The notes: generated by a model not told the origin, from the sequence alone. Counted from the first letter of the stretch, positions 1-13,682 are shown. The stretch is DNA of 64,000 bases from Bugula neritina (GCA_964035545.1 OZ037768.1:13082175-13146174); one strand, 5' to 3'. Numbers and translations: made by a program.

Positions 1-2079
1 GTTGTCTATTATTGGTATCAGTTGGTTGGTTGCTTTTATTTCTTTCACAACTAGTGAAATTTTCATGACGAAAAAATGGCCCATTGTACCTCGGTACGGG
101 GTACAATGGGCTACTGGGTGGGACACAACAAATATATTGAAACTTTGCTAATTTGGTTACATCTGATTTTTTTTTTATTTAATATTACAAATAAATAAAA
201 GATATTCTTTCGGATCTACAGGAAAAGTCATGTTTTATCTGTACAGTTTGTGCCACCACAGATAGCAGGGGAGGCAAAATCAAATGCACAGACTCATTTC
301 TACGGTGCCATTATCATTACTGTTTAGAACTAAAATTGTTTTCTTTCTATTTCCACTTCACACGAACTTTCATCAGAAAAAACCTTGAATAACATGTACT
401 AAAAAGTTCCGAGCAGATTTTTTTTGTGAACTGTAGCTAAGGTGTATGGCTGAGGTTTGTGACTGGCGTGCAGAAGGAAGAGGGTGGGAGGAAATGAGCA
501 AATCACAATTTATTTTAGTCAATTACATGTATATTTCCTCAATGATTTAATGTATAGTGAATATCATAACTATCCATTAGTAGCAAAAGCAGAGTGTTTA
601 GCATGATGTATGAAATGGCAAATTGCTATAACCTCACCAGATGTATATGTTAGGGGAGCTTTACCTTGCAGTTTGGTAGTCTTACCATGATGTCTTTGAT
701 ATTTTATAAAAATGTCAGAAATGGCTATATCTATAGATTTTAATATTTGAACTATTTTTTTGGGCAAACAAACTAATAACAGTGATCATGGTGCAATGAT
801 CAGGTGGCCAATTGTGGCCCGATCAGCATGGCCTATTGTGCCCCGTGTGGCCAAGTTGAAAATAAATGTGGCTCAAGGAAAATTTATTTTAGAGTTTGCT
901 ATTATACTGGTTAAGCAATGTAGACAAGCAATGGTAACCATATCAGTAAAATCTAGGCTTGTTACTTTTGAGTGCAAAAATTTACCAAGCTTTAGCGACA
1001 TCTTAAAAAAATTAGGTAAAAACAGTTTTTGCTGACTTGCCTCTTCAATATGTATGCTCCACGAGTGTTGAAACTACAATGGCTGAATAATTATGTCAAT
1101 ACCACTTTTTTATTAAAAAAAATCACAATTCTAATAAGTCAATAAGTTCTCACAATTTGACCGGCTTTTTGTACCCCTACGACTGTTGTACTCCCCTTCC
1201 CCTATTAAATTTTAATAACCTGTGAGAGAGTTATCTTCTCTCTACTATATTGACTGCTCTTACGAATCTCTAATGAAATTAAATTTTGTAAACTAACTTC
1301 AAACATGTCAGACTGCACTGGGTAGTCAGAAAGATACTTTATATTTCAGTAGCCTTATCAGACTTGCAGGCCATTAATGTACCCCATGTAGTGCAGAGTA
1401 ACTGTTACCCTTGCTTTGCTGTTTTTTAATGAAAACCTGAAATATCGCTTTTCTTCCGTCTTTATATTAATCTTCAAATCTCAGTTCTGATATGAATAAA
1501 TTTTTCCGTTGCTGGTGCAAGCAGTTAACTGGTCAGATTGGTTGTTGGCAAATATTGAGAAACGAGGCTTTTGAAAATATATTAAAATCTATTTGTTTAT
1601 TTTTTCCAACTGTCTCAGAATTAGTGCCACACTACTGAATTATTGATTAATAATACAAAACGAAAACATTTCCTAATCAATTTGCTTTAAAAATGATGGT
1701 TTAACATAAGCTACAACCTCTACATTTCAATTTTGAATCATTGAAATAAAACGTTAAGTTACGATGAGGATCAACGTTGAGCAAAATAAAAGGACATAAC
1801 ACCCATTTACCACATAAAATATATCCCAAGATGCATTGGTAGGACAGACAGTCTAAGATAAAAGTGCACTACATTACAACATTATATAACATGCCAAGTA
1901 AGAGGTAGAAACAGATAACAGACACTTTTAGTTCGTTACCTAACATCAATATTCTAGATTATCATAACACAAAGTCAACTAACTATTAAGACAGTGCATA
2001 TAAACAGTAATTGTCAGATTAGTATATACTTAGGTAAACTAGAGTCTAACTAGAATATTTAATGAGCCGTATCAGGGAG
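1..2079. other. Intergenic, no gene recognised
   Basis: No exon-like or conserved coding sequence was seen on either strand. A short hairpin lies at 78-110, where a CCCATTGTACC arm meets its near-complement around an 8-nt loop. A related 'GGCCTATTGTGCCCCGTGTGGCC' stretch occurs near 828-850, so this may be a small dispersed repeat. The 3' UTR of the minus-strand TMEM120 gene probably occupies the right end. A minus-strand AATAAA lies at 1596-1601 and an ATTAAA at 2058-2063. The open frame at 760-1035 has no recognisable features. Confidence 0.5.
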
Positions 2080-5000
2080 TTACGTCTCCTTTGCTTTAGA
2101 CATGTCCAGTCTGTACTGGTTTCTGCTGAAAAAATCCTTGAAACTTGATGCGTATCGATTCTTCACAACAGCCAAAGTGGTCAACAGATTACCAGAACCA
2201 AGTATAAAGAAAATGCCACTCAAAAATGGTACCTGAAGTATACAATACACACGTATCTTACAAATGATCAAATGCTCTGCATTGCATACAACTAGGTTGC
2301 AAGATATTTGTATTTGTTTATCGCATAATAGTCGATAAACATCTAATAAGCAATATTAGAGAAAAAGCTCTAGGTTACAATAAGATTGGTACTGAAAGAC
2401 ATGTTAAAAAGTCTTGCCATATGGATCAGATTTCCACAAATATTTTGCACAGTCAGCAAAGTATGGCTGTTTTGTTCTGATGTCAATTGATTGAGTTCAC
2501 TTTTTGAGTTGCAGTTTAAATTTTTATGACAAAAAATTATTATTGACAATAGTGACTGAGATTTCAAAATGAAACAATTTTATGGTAAAAGCAGCAAAGC
2601 GATTAGCAAATACAATTAATAGCTCAAGTTTCCTTCCCAACATAATATTGTGTATGACAGGTAAATCCTTCAGTGGGTTTCCACTTCACACCCTTTCAAA
2701 TGCAAAATTCTGCTCTATACAAAAGGAGCTTTGCTTAGTTGTATACTCAAAACTTTATAGCCTGACAACAGAAGCTAGCTTCTCATTCGCATTAAAATTT
2801 ATTTTTCTCCAAATCTAGTAACAGTTTTCTATTCAATAACATACTGAGAGTGCGGTCTTCTTCGGAAGGTAGAGACAAACATAATGTGTAACTATATATT
2901 TTCATTGAACATGCAAGCAGTTAAGGATATCTAATTACTAGTTTACTCACCTGCCATTCTTTCCACTCTGGTGTGAACATCAGCAAATAGAGAGTGTAGG
3001 CATTATAAAACTGGAATGCCTAGATAAAATAGTATAAGGTTGAACTTATAGCAACACAGTCAAGCATATTAGACTCAGAACATACAGAAGGTAATAAATT
3101 AGTAGAAAAGGCACTCTTGGTAATATTGTTGGTTACAGCATTGACTTTTGTAGATTATAGGCAGCTGACATGAAATTTAAATCTCAACTCCAAAGTAGTA
3201 ACAACAATAATTATAATTAGTCTTAAACATCCATAAAGCCATTAAATAACTTTTAGGAACAATGATTAAATATGATAGTTATTGCATTATGCAATTATTT
3301 AAAAATTGCTGGCCATACTTTACTTGCACTCTAACTACAACAATTTTTCATCTCTGAAATGTTCCATATTTATTTGTCATGCAAGATAAGCAACATATGG
3401 GTGACTTACATATCCGATGAAGAGAAAGGGCAGCAAGAAAGAAAACCCCCTGAACATCCAGGAGTGGAAGCCTTCTAAAGTAATAGCCATATCATTCTTC
3501 AGTCCTAAGGCTCTCAACCGATATAGGATACCAGTCTGGTAGTAGAACATGACTACCTGCACAACACCTGTCAATTAAGCAGCAAACTTTTATAGCTTAC
3601 ACAACGTGTGCCACTATTAACATAAACTATTATCAATTATTTCAGCCTTCTCTAGCCAATCACTAATAAGTCAAAACTTTCATTAACGAAAAGTGCAATG
3701 GACTGATAAATATTCTGTTATATTGCAGGAAACTGAAGGTTTCTGCGGTCCCCTGGCTAAATAGTCAAATAAACCAATCGAATAAAATCATAGAAGCCAT
3801 AAAAATCTGTTTCCTACTAAAGGACACAAACTTGCTTCGCGATTAGCTGCAGTGCTATTACACATTAGGCGCTGATATTTTCCTCAGCATTTTTTATTCA
3901 TATGTTCTTTGTGTTAAAATAATTTAAACACCTAATTTTGACTAATTAATAATATTCACAATTGATCCAAATATAACTAATTCAATTAGAAGGGCAACTT
4001 TAAAATAAATATCCTAGTTCTATTATAATGGGCAAATGTATGTCAAACAGCTGCTGCCTTCCGAGGTATGACAACTCTAAAATATATAGCATAGTTCACT
4101 TACTTAGATATGTGCAGAAAACAACAAACTGGTCTCTGAAACTCCAGTAAGTCACACCTTCAGGCCTAAAACAGCAATTTAAGCTAAATCAACAAGAAAA
4201 ATGATTGCCTTGTATATAAACTGTTGCTAAGGCAACCGTTATAATAATACAGCAACATAAAGCAATATGAGAAATACTAGATATGCATCAGTTTTGTTGG
4301 CAATGTTTATGTGTACCAGAAATTTTGAAATTATAGAATCAAACATAAGTGTAGGTTTGCTAAACTAGACAAGCAATCTGCAATCATTAGCCTTTGAACT
4401 TCACAAGTGCTGGCAGACAGATGAGAAGGGGGGCAGAGAAGAAAGATAACTAAAATCCTCAATATCAAGCTACTGAATGAAAAGTTATGTTTTCCATGAA
4501 TTGAATGAATAAATAATGGTGTGTGAGATTTTTTAAAAGTCTGAAACTAACCAGAAAAGAATTGAAATTAGTGTTCATGTGGAACATTTTTAAAAACAAA
4601 TATTTTTTCTCATATTAGTTATGTGATTAAAGAAATCAAATCAGCAGGTTTTTTAAATATTCATCTTATCCATAAAAAATTAAATCTGGAAATGATTTTC
4701 GTAAGCATTGTTGGTATTTTTGTCTGTTAAAATAGGCCATCATTAACTTTAAATTCGTTATTAAAGTTGATTCTATATGTAATTTTCTTCAATGCTTTCG
4801 GGTAGAAAAAGCATTTATAAACAATATTTAAATGATTTTTGACCATCTCGAGAATTATCAAAATTCAATTGGGCTTTTGTATGCTGATTATAAAAAATAC
4901 ATTCCAACCAAAACCTGCCATTCATGGCCAGCAACAGGAACTTCTATTCTAAACTTACCAAACCAGGAATATTCCAGCAGCAAGAGTAGTTATAAAGTGA

Positions 5001-8000
5001 TGCACCATCCACCAGCCTTTAATTCTAAAACAAACACCAGGTGTCTTGACAAGAATGGCAGCAGGCAACAGGTGAGTTCAAATGATACCTCAGCTTTTAT
5101 ACACTTTGAAATCAATAAGAATTTATAGTGCACAAATGAATTAAAAATCAACATTATAGAATAAATTTCATTTCGTAGACTAATTTATGAAATGCAAAGT
5201 TTATTGCGGATTAATAAATAAGCCTTGGCTGATACCTCCTTTCCATCTAGTCATAATATAATTACAAACTAAAAAATCTAGATTTCTACTTAGTAAACAA
5301 CTAAATAAGTGTTAGTCAACAACCCTGCATACATGGTGCGTGTTAGCATACATCTAGGAATAACTAAATTATTGTACAAAATTACGGTGTTTTTGCTTAC
5401 TTTGAGCCATTAACTTTTAAAATATGTTCTCTGATGGTCAGCGTACAGTAATACCATACAAACAGGAAGTGGTATGCGGCATCAACCATCCTACACAGAA
5501 CAGAAAACGCTGACACAAAAATATAAAGGAACAGGGACACTAAACATAATGACAGGTTAAAGTAAATTAATCACAACCCTGCACATTTTGAAAATATCTC
5601 AGCTGTTCAGCTTTTCATACCGCAATAATTGATTAGAGATTCAGGAATTTGCTCTTACAAAATTATCAAAAACAGCCAAGAAGATAACAGATAAAGTGAA
5701 ATATTGCATAACAATGTCAACAAGAGCAAACCACCATTGAATTTTACATTAATAGTAGTCAACACAGCAGGCTTGATATTTAGATACCCATTACCAAAGC
5801 TCAATTCTTTAATGGCTTACCTGAATTTAAAAGGCGTGATCAATAAAATGCAGGACAAGATAAATGTGATTATATTTAGCACCAATTTAAAATTCTCATA
5901 ATTCTGTTTATAGTTGAGTCTGTCATCTTTGCTGAGCAACGACACATTAACTTGGCCAAGAATAATACTCAGATATACGCTACAAATAGAAGGCAACATA
6001 AAGGGAGGAGTTGACACAATCAAAGGGGCACTAGTTGAGAAATTGAGATAGCCTAGGTTCTTTCTTTTTTATTAAATTTTGGCCTGGGGCGCAGTTGAAA
6101 TTCTCTCAAAGGCATAATTTATTTTGTTACATTTCTAATCTAGAACACAGGCTTTTCTCAATTTCTCCATTACTGCACCTATCTCCATCAAGTCCATACA
6201 GTATAAGAAATACTGTATGGACTAAGGAGTATAGACTCTCGTGGCCTGAACTTTGAACTTTCAAGCCAGCTCAGTGATAAAGCTGTGTGTTGCAGCAGCT
6301 AAAAATAGCATGTTGTGAAAGTTAGCAATAATGACTATTACTTTTACAATGCCATGGACTTTGGAGCTGTGAGGAGATATTGGCAACACAGGCACTGAAA
6401 TTTTTATAAAACAAAATCTTTTGAGCATAGAAGCCTCAATCAGTCTTAATATAATATCTAAGACCTAAGACATATATAAATAGTTCAATACTGCATAAAT
6501 GAAATGTCACAAAGTCTTCCAATATTATATCATCAGTAACGAAACTCAACCTTTGATGTACTTCAGTCCACATGAATTTTACAACTTAACCATAGTAAGA
6601 AAGCATATACAACACATTGACGGGGAAGAGAATTAATAGCTAAACTTCTATAGTAAATACCCATTTTTATGGGGAAGAAACTCCTCCATAGATCTGAACT
6701 GTTGCTTTCTAGCACCTATTTGCTCTTTAATATTTCTCTGATTCTTGGCGTCTGCCTCAGACAAATTTCTGCAAACACATCCACAATTGTCAGAAGGAAA
6801 AAATAACCGAATATAATATATTATTATCTTGCAACTATAGGTTTCATAGTGTGTCTAAATTCATGAAGTTAAGCCATACATAGTAAAAGGGCAAAACCAC
6901 AGCCAACCCTGACATAAATAAAAGTTGAATAAAAGCAAATAAAGTATAAAGCTACTAAACTGAGATCCATCACCTCAAGTAACAACTATGGTATATGAAT
7001 TTGAGAAAGTCACAATTTTCTGGTTTTAAGTTTTGGATGATTTTTTTCATCGAATTAGCAGCTCGTTGGTACCATTGATATTTTTAAGAAATTAGGGAAC
7101 AAAATAAGTTTTGTATTAACATGTGCAGCATATTTTACTAGCAACTAGCATTGGCTATTGAAATTTATAAGTAATTTAATAATATTACATAGTAACGAAA
7201 TATAAAGAAATATTTATTTTAAAACTTATCAATTTAATGCAAAATTAGAAACAAATAATGGTTAATAATATATTTACTTTTCTATTTATAGTAATGTTAT
7301 AATCTACTCATAAAGATGAGGTGAGTGAAATGAAAATTTCCAGATCTGGCAAGTTTCATAATGGAATATTCAAGTCTTGAAAAAGTTTTGATAATAAAAA
7401 TCACAATTTAAAACATATTTTGCAGCCATAAGAAGCAAAGCAGTCACTAGTTCATTGCAGTTAATTTGATTTCTGCAAAACTGCATGACATGTGAATTAT
7501 CCCTTCCCCCAGCTCTTTGTTGATTGAAATCAGCAAATCTAATGCAATCACATAGATGATGCTTGCGCTAAAACCTAGTTTTATTAAATTCTATCAAAAA
7601 TTTGGTTGAGTTGTTCACACGACCTGAACGAGTAGCCCCCCCCCCCCCCCCTCCGATCTTACAATTCAAGAGACGCTACTTCCCCAGAAACATTTGTTGT
7701 CTAACTACTACATTAGTCTTAAATAAATTACCATCAACTTAATCTACATTATGCCAACTGGTGCTGCAAACTAGCAATAACCAAGCTGGTTCAAGACACA
7801 ATAACTGGGCACTTGCCGACTTAAGTACCTAAAATTCTTTGACTCACTTGACTTGCTAAATGACCAGCTAATTAACTTGACTTGACCAGTTTAATTCTGG
7901 GTAAAGTGATGCTACTTAAAGACTAACACTGCGTCCCCATGCTTAGCATTATGCCAATGAATTTTTCATTCTATACATGAGGACAGTATTAATCGAATAA

Positions 8001-8760
8001 AACCCCAACTATAGGTTAATGCGATTGCAGATCTATCAATATGAGCATCTCACAGAAATCTATTTGAAGCACGGAACGTAGTGTAACTGATGCTGAGTGC
8101 TAACTGATAATGTAACATATATCCATATAACATCTAAACATTTGATTGAAGTTAAAAATGTTTTGAGTAAAGCCAACTGCTTAGATTGTCAAAATCTTTA
8201 AAACAGAACATCTCAAACCAAACTGTTCAAGTTCGATTACAAAACAAAAGCCATCCATCATAAAAATTTTGTTTGGTGCAACTATTCTTTCTACAGTACA
8301 TAGTTGGCACTAGTTCATTCAACTGCATGTTTATAAAACTTATATAAAACATTTAGGTTTAGGCCAAGAATTGATCTTCTACCTACCAAAAATAAAGCAG
8401 GTTTTAAGGCCAATGTATATCTGATACTCGGTTGTTTTTAAAAAACAAAAGATTAGGAATTCAATATAGACTCACTGGGGATGCTGCAACGAGTCATTGA
8501 TCTTTTTCAGTCTATACCGATGTTTGGAAATCATTCCAGTACATTTATCTTGCAGCTTCTTCACCTCCTTAATTTTATCCAAATACTCTTGGTGGTGTTT
8601 CTAACAATAATAACTTGGGTTATAGTTATAATAATTATATAGACTAAATTCAACTAGCAACCAAATGAGTTGAGCAAACCTGGAGCTCTTGGAACTCTCC
8701 ATCAAGCTCATTCCACTCTTCCATTACCGAATCCATTCTCAACAGCATCGGGTTTGCCAT
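2080..8760 (-). CDS. TMEM120: TMEM120 (TACAN) family multi-pass membrane protein, 10 exons
   Basis: Ten coding exons, read on the minus strand: 8760-8680, 8600-8476, 6768-6661, 5979-5821, 5490-5401, 5024-4959, 4165-4104, 3567-3410, 3019-2951, 2232-2080. All borders are GT-AG, phases agree, and the sum is 1071 nt, giving 356 aa plus stop (vertebrate TMEM120A is about 343 aa). The N-terminal ~100 residues are a charged coiled coil ([14 protein letters not shown], then KKLQDKC). Then come the family signatures [48 protein letters not shown] and [14 protein letters not shown], with about six membrane segments and a basic C-tail. Known of the family: dimeric ER/nuclear-envelope proteins with an ELOVL-like fold that bind coenzyme A, linked to adipocyte and lipid metabolism; a reported mechanosensitive channel role is disputed. 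No frame break was seen. The family assignment is firm; whether the orthologue is A or B is not decidable, and invertebrates usually have one copy. Confidence 0.95.
6026..6178. repeat. Small TIR element (MITE family A), copy 1, in TMEM120 intron
   Basis: About 153 bp bounded by inverted ends: GAGAAATTGAGATAGCCT on the left and its near-complement CTTTTCTCAATTTCTCC followed by ATTACTGCAC on the right. It resembles segments at 10544-10698 and 48613-48716, so it is a dispersed non-autonomous element. It lies in the TMEM120 intron just 5' of the exon at 5821-5979. No coding potential and no certain target-site duplication. Confidence 0.6.
7636..7651. repeat. C16 homopolymer
   Basis: An uninterrupted run of 16 C within the TMEM120 intron between exons 2 and 3. 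Its exact length may be a sequencing or assembly estimate. Confidence 0.8.
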
Positions 8761-9989
8761 GTTTTCTCTGAATATCTTTCAGGTAGACTTATTTTTCAAC
8801 CCCAGTGACTATTCCTCAAACATGGCTGAAATTATACATTTAAACATGGTTGCAAATTCTTCTACTGCATATTAGACACTATACTTATATAATAATAAAC
8901 TGCATGGGCAAGTCATACACTTTTATAAACACTTGTTAGTATAATATATGCAATGTTAGAGTCAGTTATGATTGCATAAGAGTTGTTTACATGGTCAGCC
9001 ATCTTTTATTATAATGCATAAATAACACGCCAGTTCCACTTGATCTATGTACAATTAAAATACAATAGAATTTTCTAGAATGATGCATCAAGCTGGTATG
9101 AAAGCAGAAACTTCATTAAGATACTAGAGTTTAATAAGCTTTATACCACATAGATCTATAATAAACAACCAGTATTTACCATAACAAAACATTTAATATT
9201 TAATTCTGATAGAGACAACATATATTTCCAAAAGAACTGCTACATTATTTCAACTCGGTGACAGTATAGCTAATAATATGTATATATATATATATATAAA
9301 ATGTTGCTGCATAAACGCAGGAATAGAGTAAAATACATAGAGTAGCTAAGTTTTCACTCTGTGTTACCAATGAGTCGCATTATGGAAATAAACTTTCTAA
9401 ACTTATTTCAATTATATGTCATTTATTACTTTACTAAGACTAATCAAATAAAATGATAAGTCAAAATAATGTAGTTAGTTAAACTTTATTCAATAACTAT
9501 AAAGTGAAGTGTAATCTTGACAGACATTAGCTGCAGGTGTTATCATGCCGGTCATACTTTGTATAACGATTATTACCTATGCTCAATTTAAATATAATAT
9601 AGCTAAATATTCATCTTCAACTCATTTAAAGAATTTAATAAATTTGAAACAGGAGCTGTGTCAAAAAATTGAACAAAAAGTATTTTTCAAAAGTGATCAC
9701 AATCATTTCAAACAACAACTTGATCAAAACTTTATGATCCGTAAATCAAGTTTAAACCTTGACCTTCAACTTGCAGGCTCGTGCTATTGTCACCAAGGCA
9801 TAAAATATTGATGAGCCAGTAGTCTAAATAACTATCAAAATCAAAGTAAACTCCTTTTGAAATTAGCATTACCTGAAGTTAGTGGTATTACATTGAACAC
9901 TTATTTATATTAGACTTGCCCTTGTTTAATTTTATTACCAATTTAAATTTACTTATTAGTTATACTTATAGTTAAAGTTATTACAGTAA
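8761..9989. other. Upstream flank of TMEM120, no gene recognised
   Basis: AT-rich sequence holding the presumed 5' UTR and promoter side of TMEM120, transcribed leftward. A short (AT) run lies near 9277-9298. The open frame at 9545-9811 has no recognisable domain, splice context or compositional signal, so I do not call it a gene. Confidence 0.4.
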
Positions 9990-10332
9990 GCCTAGGGCCA
10001 CACTGTACGTATTTTCGCAAGCGAAAATTGAAATCACAAGTAGCAAAGGTGTCCACTGTGCGCGTTGAGAAAACCTTCGCACTTGTCGTTCTGCATTCTC
10101 AACGCAAGTGCGAGTCGTCTCTGTCGTCGTCACCTAATTGGCTGATGGTTATTCAGCGAGCCCAACTTCTTTATTTTAGTGCTACATTCCAGTAAATTGC
10201 GTTTTATTAAAAGCGAGTGCGATTTAAAATGAAAGCTTTATTTATCACGCATCACTGACGCTACAGTGGACACCTTTGCTACTTGTGATTTCAATTTTCG
10301 CATGCGAAAATACGCACCGTGTGGCCCTAGGC
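9990..10332. mobile_element. PIF/Harbinger-like MITE, copy 1
   Basis: A 343-bp non-coding element with roughly 70-bp terminal inverted repeats starting GCCTAGGGCCACAC and containing the palindromic TTTTCGCATGCGAAAA core. The left flank is TAA and the right flank is TTA. The second copy at 14034-14377 is flanked by TAA on both sides; a 3-bp TAA/TTA target is typical of the PIF/Harbinger superfamily. The interior carries a CGCACTTG/CAAGTGCG hairpin. No transposase is encoded, so it depends on an autonomous relative elsewhere. Superfamily assignment is inference from target site and TIR style. Confidence 0.75.
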
Positions 10333-10335
10333 TTA

Positions 10336-11121
10336 CTGGTATTGAGTTATAGTTAGTTGTTATTACTATTAATATTACTATTGGTAGTAGTACTACTTAC
10401 ACAAATACTGTGATACTAACTCTGGGTGCAGGTTGTTTCGTACTTACTTTTTTAGGTTATTTCATACACATCAATATAAATTTACTAAAATACATATCAT
10501 TTTGATATTTTTTATATTTATTTATTATTTAGGTTTTATTTAAGTGCAGTGGTGGAGAAATTGAGATAGCCTAAGTTCTTTAAATTTTTTTATAAATTTG
10601 GTTTGGGACGCGGGTTGAAATTATTGCAAGAAAATAACATCTTTCACTACATTTGTAATTTAGAACACAGGTTTGTCTCAATTTCTTCATTACTGCACCT
10701 ACCTTTTAGGTTTGGGGTTTGAGGTTAACTTATTATCCATTCTGTGTACAACAGTTTGTGTACGAAACGACTTGTGTGTGAAGCGACAGCAACCCCTAAC
10801 TCTAAGGTCTACTAGTAAATGTAATACTATTAGTAATAGTAACACTAATATTAATAACTCTACTAATAAGTAATAGTATTATCAGTAATGCTAATAGTAA
10901 TACTAATGCTAATAGTAACAGTAATAGTCATAGAGATTTTAATTATAATAATCGTAGTAATACTGACATTATGATTAAATTTAATGGTAATACTAATAGT
11001 AACACTCTTAACACTCAGTAACAGTAATTATATGTTATTATATTTACTTCAACGCTAACTTTGTCTAATAAATACAAGTATAATATTAATAGTAATAATA
11101 TTAATAACAATTACTGATCCA
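10336..11121. repeat. Degenerate AGT/ATT trinucleotide tract with embedded MITE
   Basis: Low-complexity sequence built from imperfect TAATAGTAA-type triplets, most obvious at 10336-10400 and 10800-11115, interrupted by the MITE at 10544-10698. The open frames crossing it translate to N/S/T-rich strings and are not genes. Confidence 0.6.
10544..10698. repeat. Small TIR element (MITE family A), copy 2
   Basis: 155 bp with inverted ends GTGCAG...GGAGAAATTGAG and CTCAATTTCTTCATTACTGCAC. It is about the same length as the copy at 6026-6178 and clearly similar along its length, including the internal 'GAACACAGG' segment. Non-coding. Confidence 0.65.
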
Positions 11122-11515
11122 AATGACCATCATAAATTACAGGAAGATTTTTCTAGATTTTTATGGGTGGGCAAAAGAATACAATATGAAGTTTAACTCA
11201 AGGAAAAGGGTTATCACCTTTGATTAAAACAAGAAATAGAGACAATGTCTTTACTTATAAATTAGGAGATGATCCCCTGAATAGAGTTGGAATCGTAAAA
11301 TATCTTGGAATATTGTTATCAGCAGATTTGAAATAGAATCAGCATATCGGAAATGTAATCTCAAAGGCATACAGAGTGTTAGGACTAATCAAGTTCACAC
11401 TAGGAAATGCCCCGGAAAATGTTACAATTCTCGCATATAAAACTCTGTGTAGACCTCTCCTAGAATATGCTGCTGAGTTATGGGACCCGTGCAATAAGAA
11501 TTAGAAGGTAAGGTA
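11122..11515 (+). pseudogene. Decayed non-LTR (LINE) reverse transcriptase fragment
   Basis: Translating past stops and a frameshift gives the C-terminal part of a LINE reverse transcriptase: LQEDFSRFL, WAKEYNMKFNSRK, VKYLGILLSADLK, ISKAYRVLGLIKF, LAYKTLCRPLLEYAAELWDP. The order and spacing match the post-catalytic thumb region common in jockey/RTE/CR1-type LINEs. There is an in-frame TAG after DLK, more stops after LWDP, and a frameshift near 11163-11170. The catalytic FADD part is not present, so this is a short dead fragment. The exact clade cannot be read from this piece. Confidence 0.7.
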
Positions 11516-11884
11516 GAGATGTATCAGTAACAGATGCCAAATTTGAGCTAGGCCTAGAAACCTTAAAAAAACATAGACAGTCAACAGAAAATTTCTGTTG
11601 TGTCGCTAGTGAGGATTTATTTCCAAGCCTAAGTAAGACCCTTCAATCTATGAAATCATCCACCCATAACATGAATACCCCTATTAACACCTTCAATGCT
11701 ATAGCCTCTTATTCCAGCCTGTACCTTCAGGGTTTCCTACTAATGCACTGTCCAGGAGTTATGTACAGGGGGAAGGGGAGAGATGGTGGCGGATTTTCAA
11801 GCCTAGAACTAGATATATCCGAGGGCCTCACAATTACTCTCTCAGAGAGGGCTTGGGACTTAACTCAATCAAGATCAAGAGCAA

Positions 11885-12110
11885 GTAAATAAAATAATAA
11901 TATTAATTAAAATAATCATCACTTTTATTTATTTAATTTTAAAATCACTAGTAATATTTATATTATTATTTTATTAATAAATTTAATATCATTATTATAA
12001 ATTAAAATAACAATTACAATACTATTATTATATTAATTATAATTTAAATTATTAATTTTAAATCAATTAATTATTAATTTCGATTTCAAATACTTACAGT
12101 TTATTAGGAA
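11885..12110. repeat. AT-rich low-complexity tract
   Basis: Almost pure A/T with imperfect ATTAATATTA-type repeats and no coding signal. Confidence 0.6.
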
Positions 12111-12773
12111 TAGTTATACTTAGAGTTGATGTTTATGTTATACTAGAAGTAGAACTATAAGCAGATGTAGATTAAGATTTGATATACTCATATAGTTGAA
12201 CTTAAAGTTAATGTTATTTAATCGTCAACACTGATCACTCAGTCATGGTGATGGAGTTCGACACTACGTCACTAGGCGTAGCTACTGCTAGTACTAGTAC
12301 AGTAGCCTACTAACAATAACATTAACTGTAACACTAGGTTAATTAACAGCATAGCTTTCACTATGTCATATATTCTATAAGTATATGCAGTATGAGTATA
12401 AGTATTGCAACAGCATGGTTGTAAGCGCATTTTGATTATAATTTGTAATCAAAATAAACTAGGAATTTCACTGTCTTACCATCGGTGTGACTTTACATCA
12501 ACTGACCTTGAACCGCGTGCATCTATGCTATCTATAAAACAAGTTATATTTTCATCATCCGTTCGGATTACTCGTAGGAAAAGATAACTCCATAATGCGG
12601 AGTTACTCAATTTAATGTAAAAGGACAGACAGACCATTAAAGTGGAATTCATGTGTATGTGCATTTATGTCGCATTTGTGTGCATAAGTGTATTACATTT
12701 TAGTGGAAAAAGCTGGTTTTTTAATTTTTTATACTATTATCTGTGTGCGTAGGTGCGTGCGTAAAATGTCGAG

Positions 12774-12985
12774 TACGATAAAATTTGATAAAATTATTTT
12801 ATTACCAAGATTGTAATAATGTAAGAATTTAATAAAATTACATACCAAATATACAATAAGCTGCACAATAAAAGCGTGTCTTGAGCATATGAAACTACTA
12901 GTAATAAAATGTTTTAATCAAATTTTATCATATACCCTACTTTTTATTCACTTTGCTCTGCCCTGTATTGAGCTCATTTTAATGG
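12774..12985. repeat. Decayed palindrome carrying a hammerhead remnant (Penelope-like terminal repeat)
   Basis: The right part (12852-12985) matches the right arm of the palindrome at 41205-41414. It has GAAACTACTAGTAATAAAATG at 12891-12911, then the AATCAAATTTTATC, CTTTGCTCTGCCCTG and TTGAGCTC blocks. The left part (12774-12815) holds a diverged copy in the opposite orientation (GATAAAATTTGAT...TTTTATTACC). The hammerhead 3' half (GAAA, short stem III, GTA cleavage triplet) is visible, but the CTGANGA core is not preserved (CTGCACA), so it should be inactive. Confidence 0.6.
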
Positions 12986-13531
12986 TGCATGATCGAAATA
13001 TGAAACATTACACACGCGCACGCACATATATACATGTTGTGTTTTGATTTCCACTAACAGATAACAGATATTGTATTTCAGTTTTGACAATAGTGTACAG
13101 TCTGCACAGAACTTTAGTAAAATAAACATATTTACTTCATAAAACACAATATATCCTGTTGAATTCTTTCAACGAGTTCGGTGAACGCAATGCAGACTCC
13201 ATGAATATCCGTTCATAAGGAGCAAGTCAAATCTATTAGTATAATTTCATACACATTGAAAATGAGTTTAGCCGCACATATCACATACTGAAAAATTGTG
13301 TTAAATTAAATGATACAAGAACTAAACCTTTTTTACTACACAGTAATAGAGTGTTGGATTATGATTAGTATCAAATTGTAGACGTTTTCATAGTAAAAAA
13401 ATTTTATAGCAACAGAAAGCTGTTTACATGTAGTAAAATGCTTCACTAAGTTTCTGCATTTTCTCAGACTAACATTGACTGAAATGGCTCATAAGGAGAC
13501 ACCCCCTTATCCCTTCACTGGGGCTTGTGGT

Positions 13532-13682
13532 GCGGTTTTTGTAAACTGCGTAAACGTAACGGCGGAAAAAACTGACGGAAAGGTAAACAGGAGAAAACAA
13601 CTCAGAAAAACTCCTAACGACTACTCTTAAACATAAAATCCGGTTGCGTGAGCATGGCCTAAAATCAGTTTACAAAAACCGC
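13532..13682. repeat. Small element with perfect 17-bp terminal inverted repeats
   Basis: GCGGTTTTTGTAAACTG at 13532-13548 is exactly complementary to 13666-13682, enclosing 117 bp that is more GC-rich than its surroundings. It looks like a MITE. No clear target-site duplication and no second copy found in the window. Confidence 0.55.

Noticed and set aside
760-1035. 91-codon plus-strand open frame
   Set aside because: No recognisable domain, low-complexity repeat words inside, and no splice or promoter support.
4832-5128. 98-codon plus-strand open frame
   Set aside because: It is antisense to TMEM120 exon 6 (4959-5024) and has no domain or codon signal.
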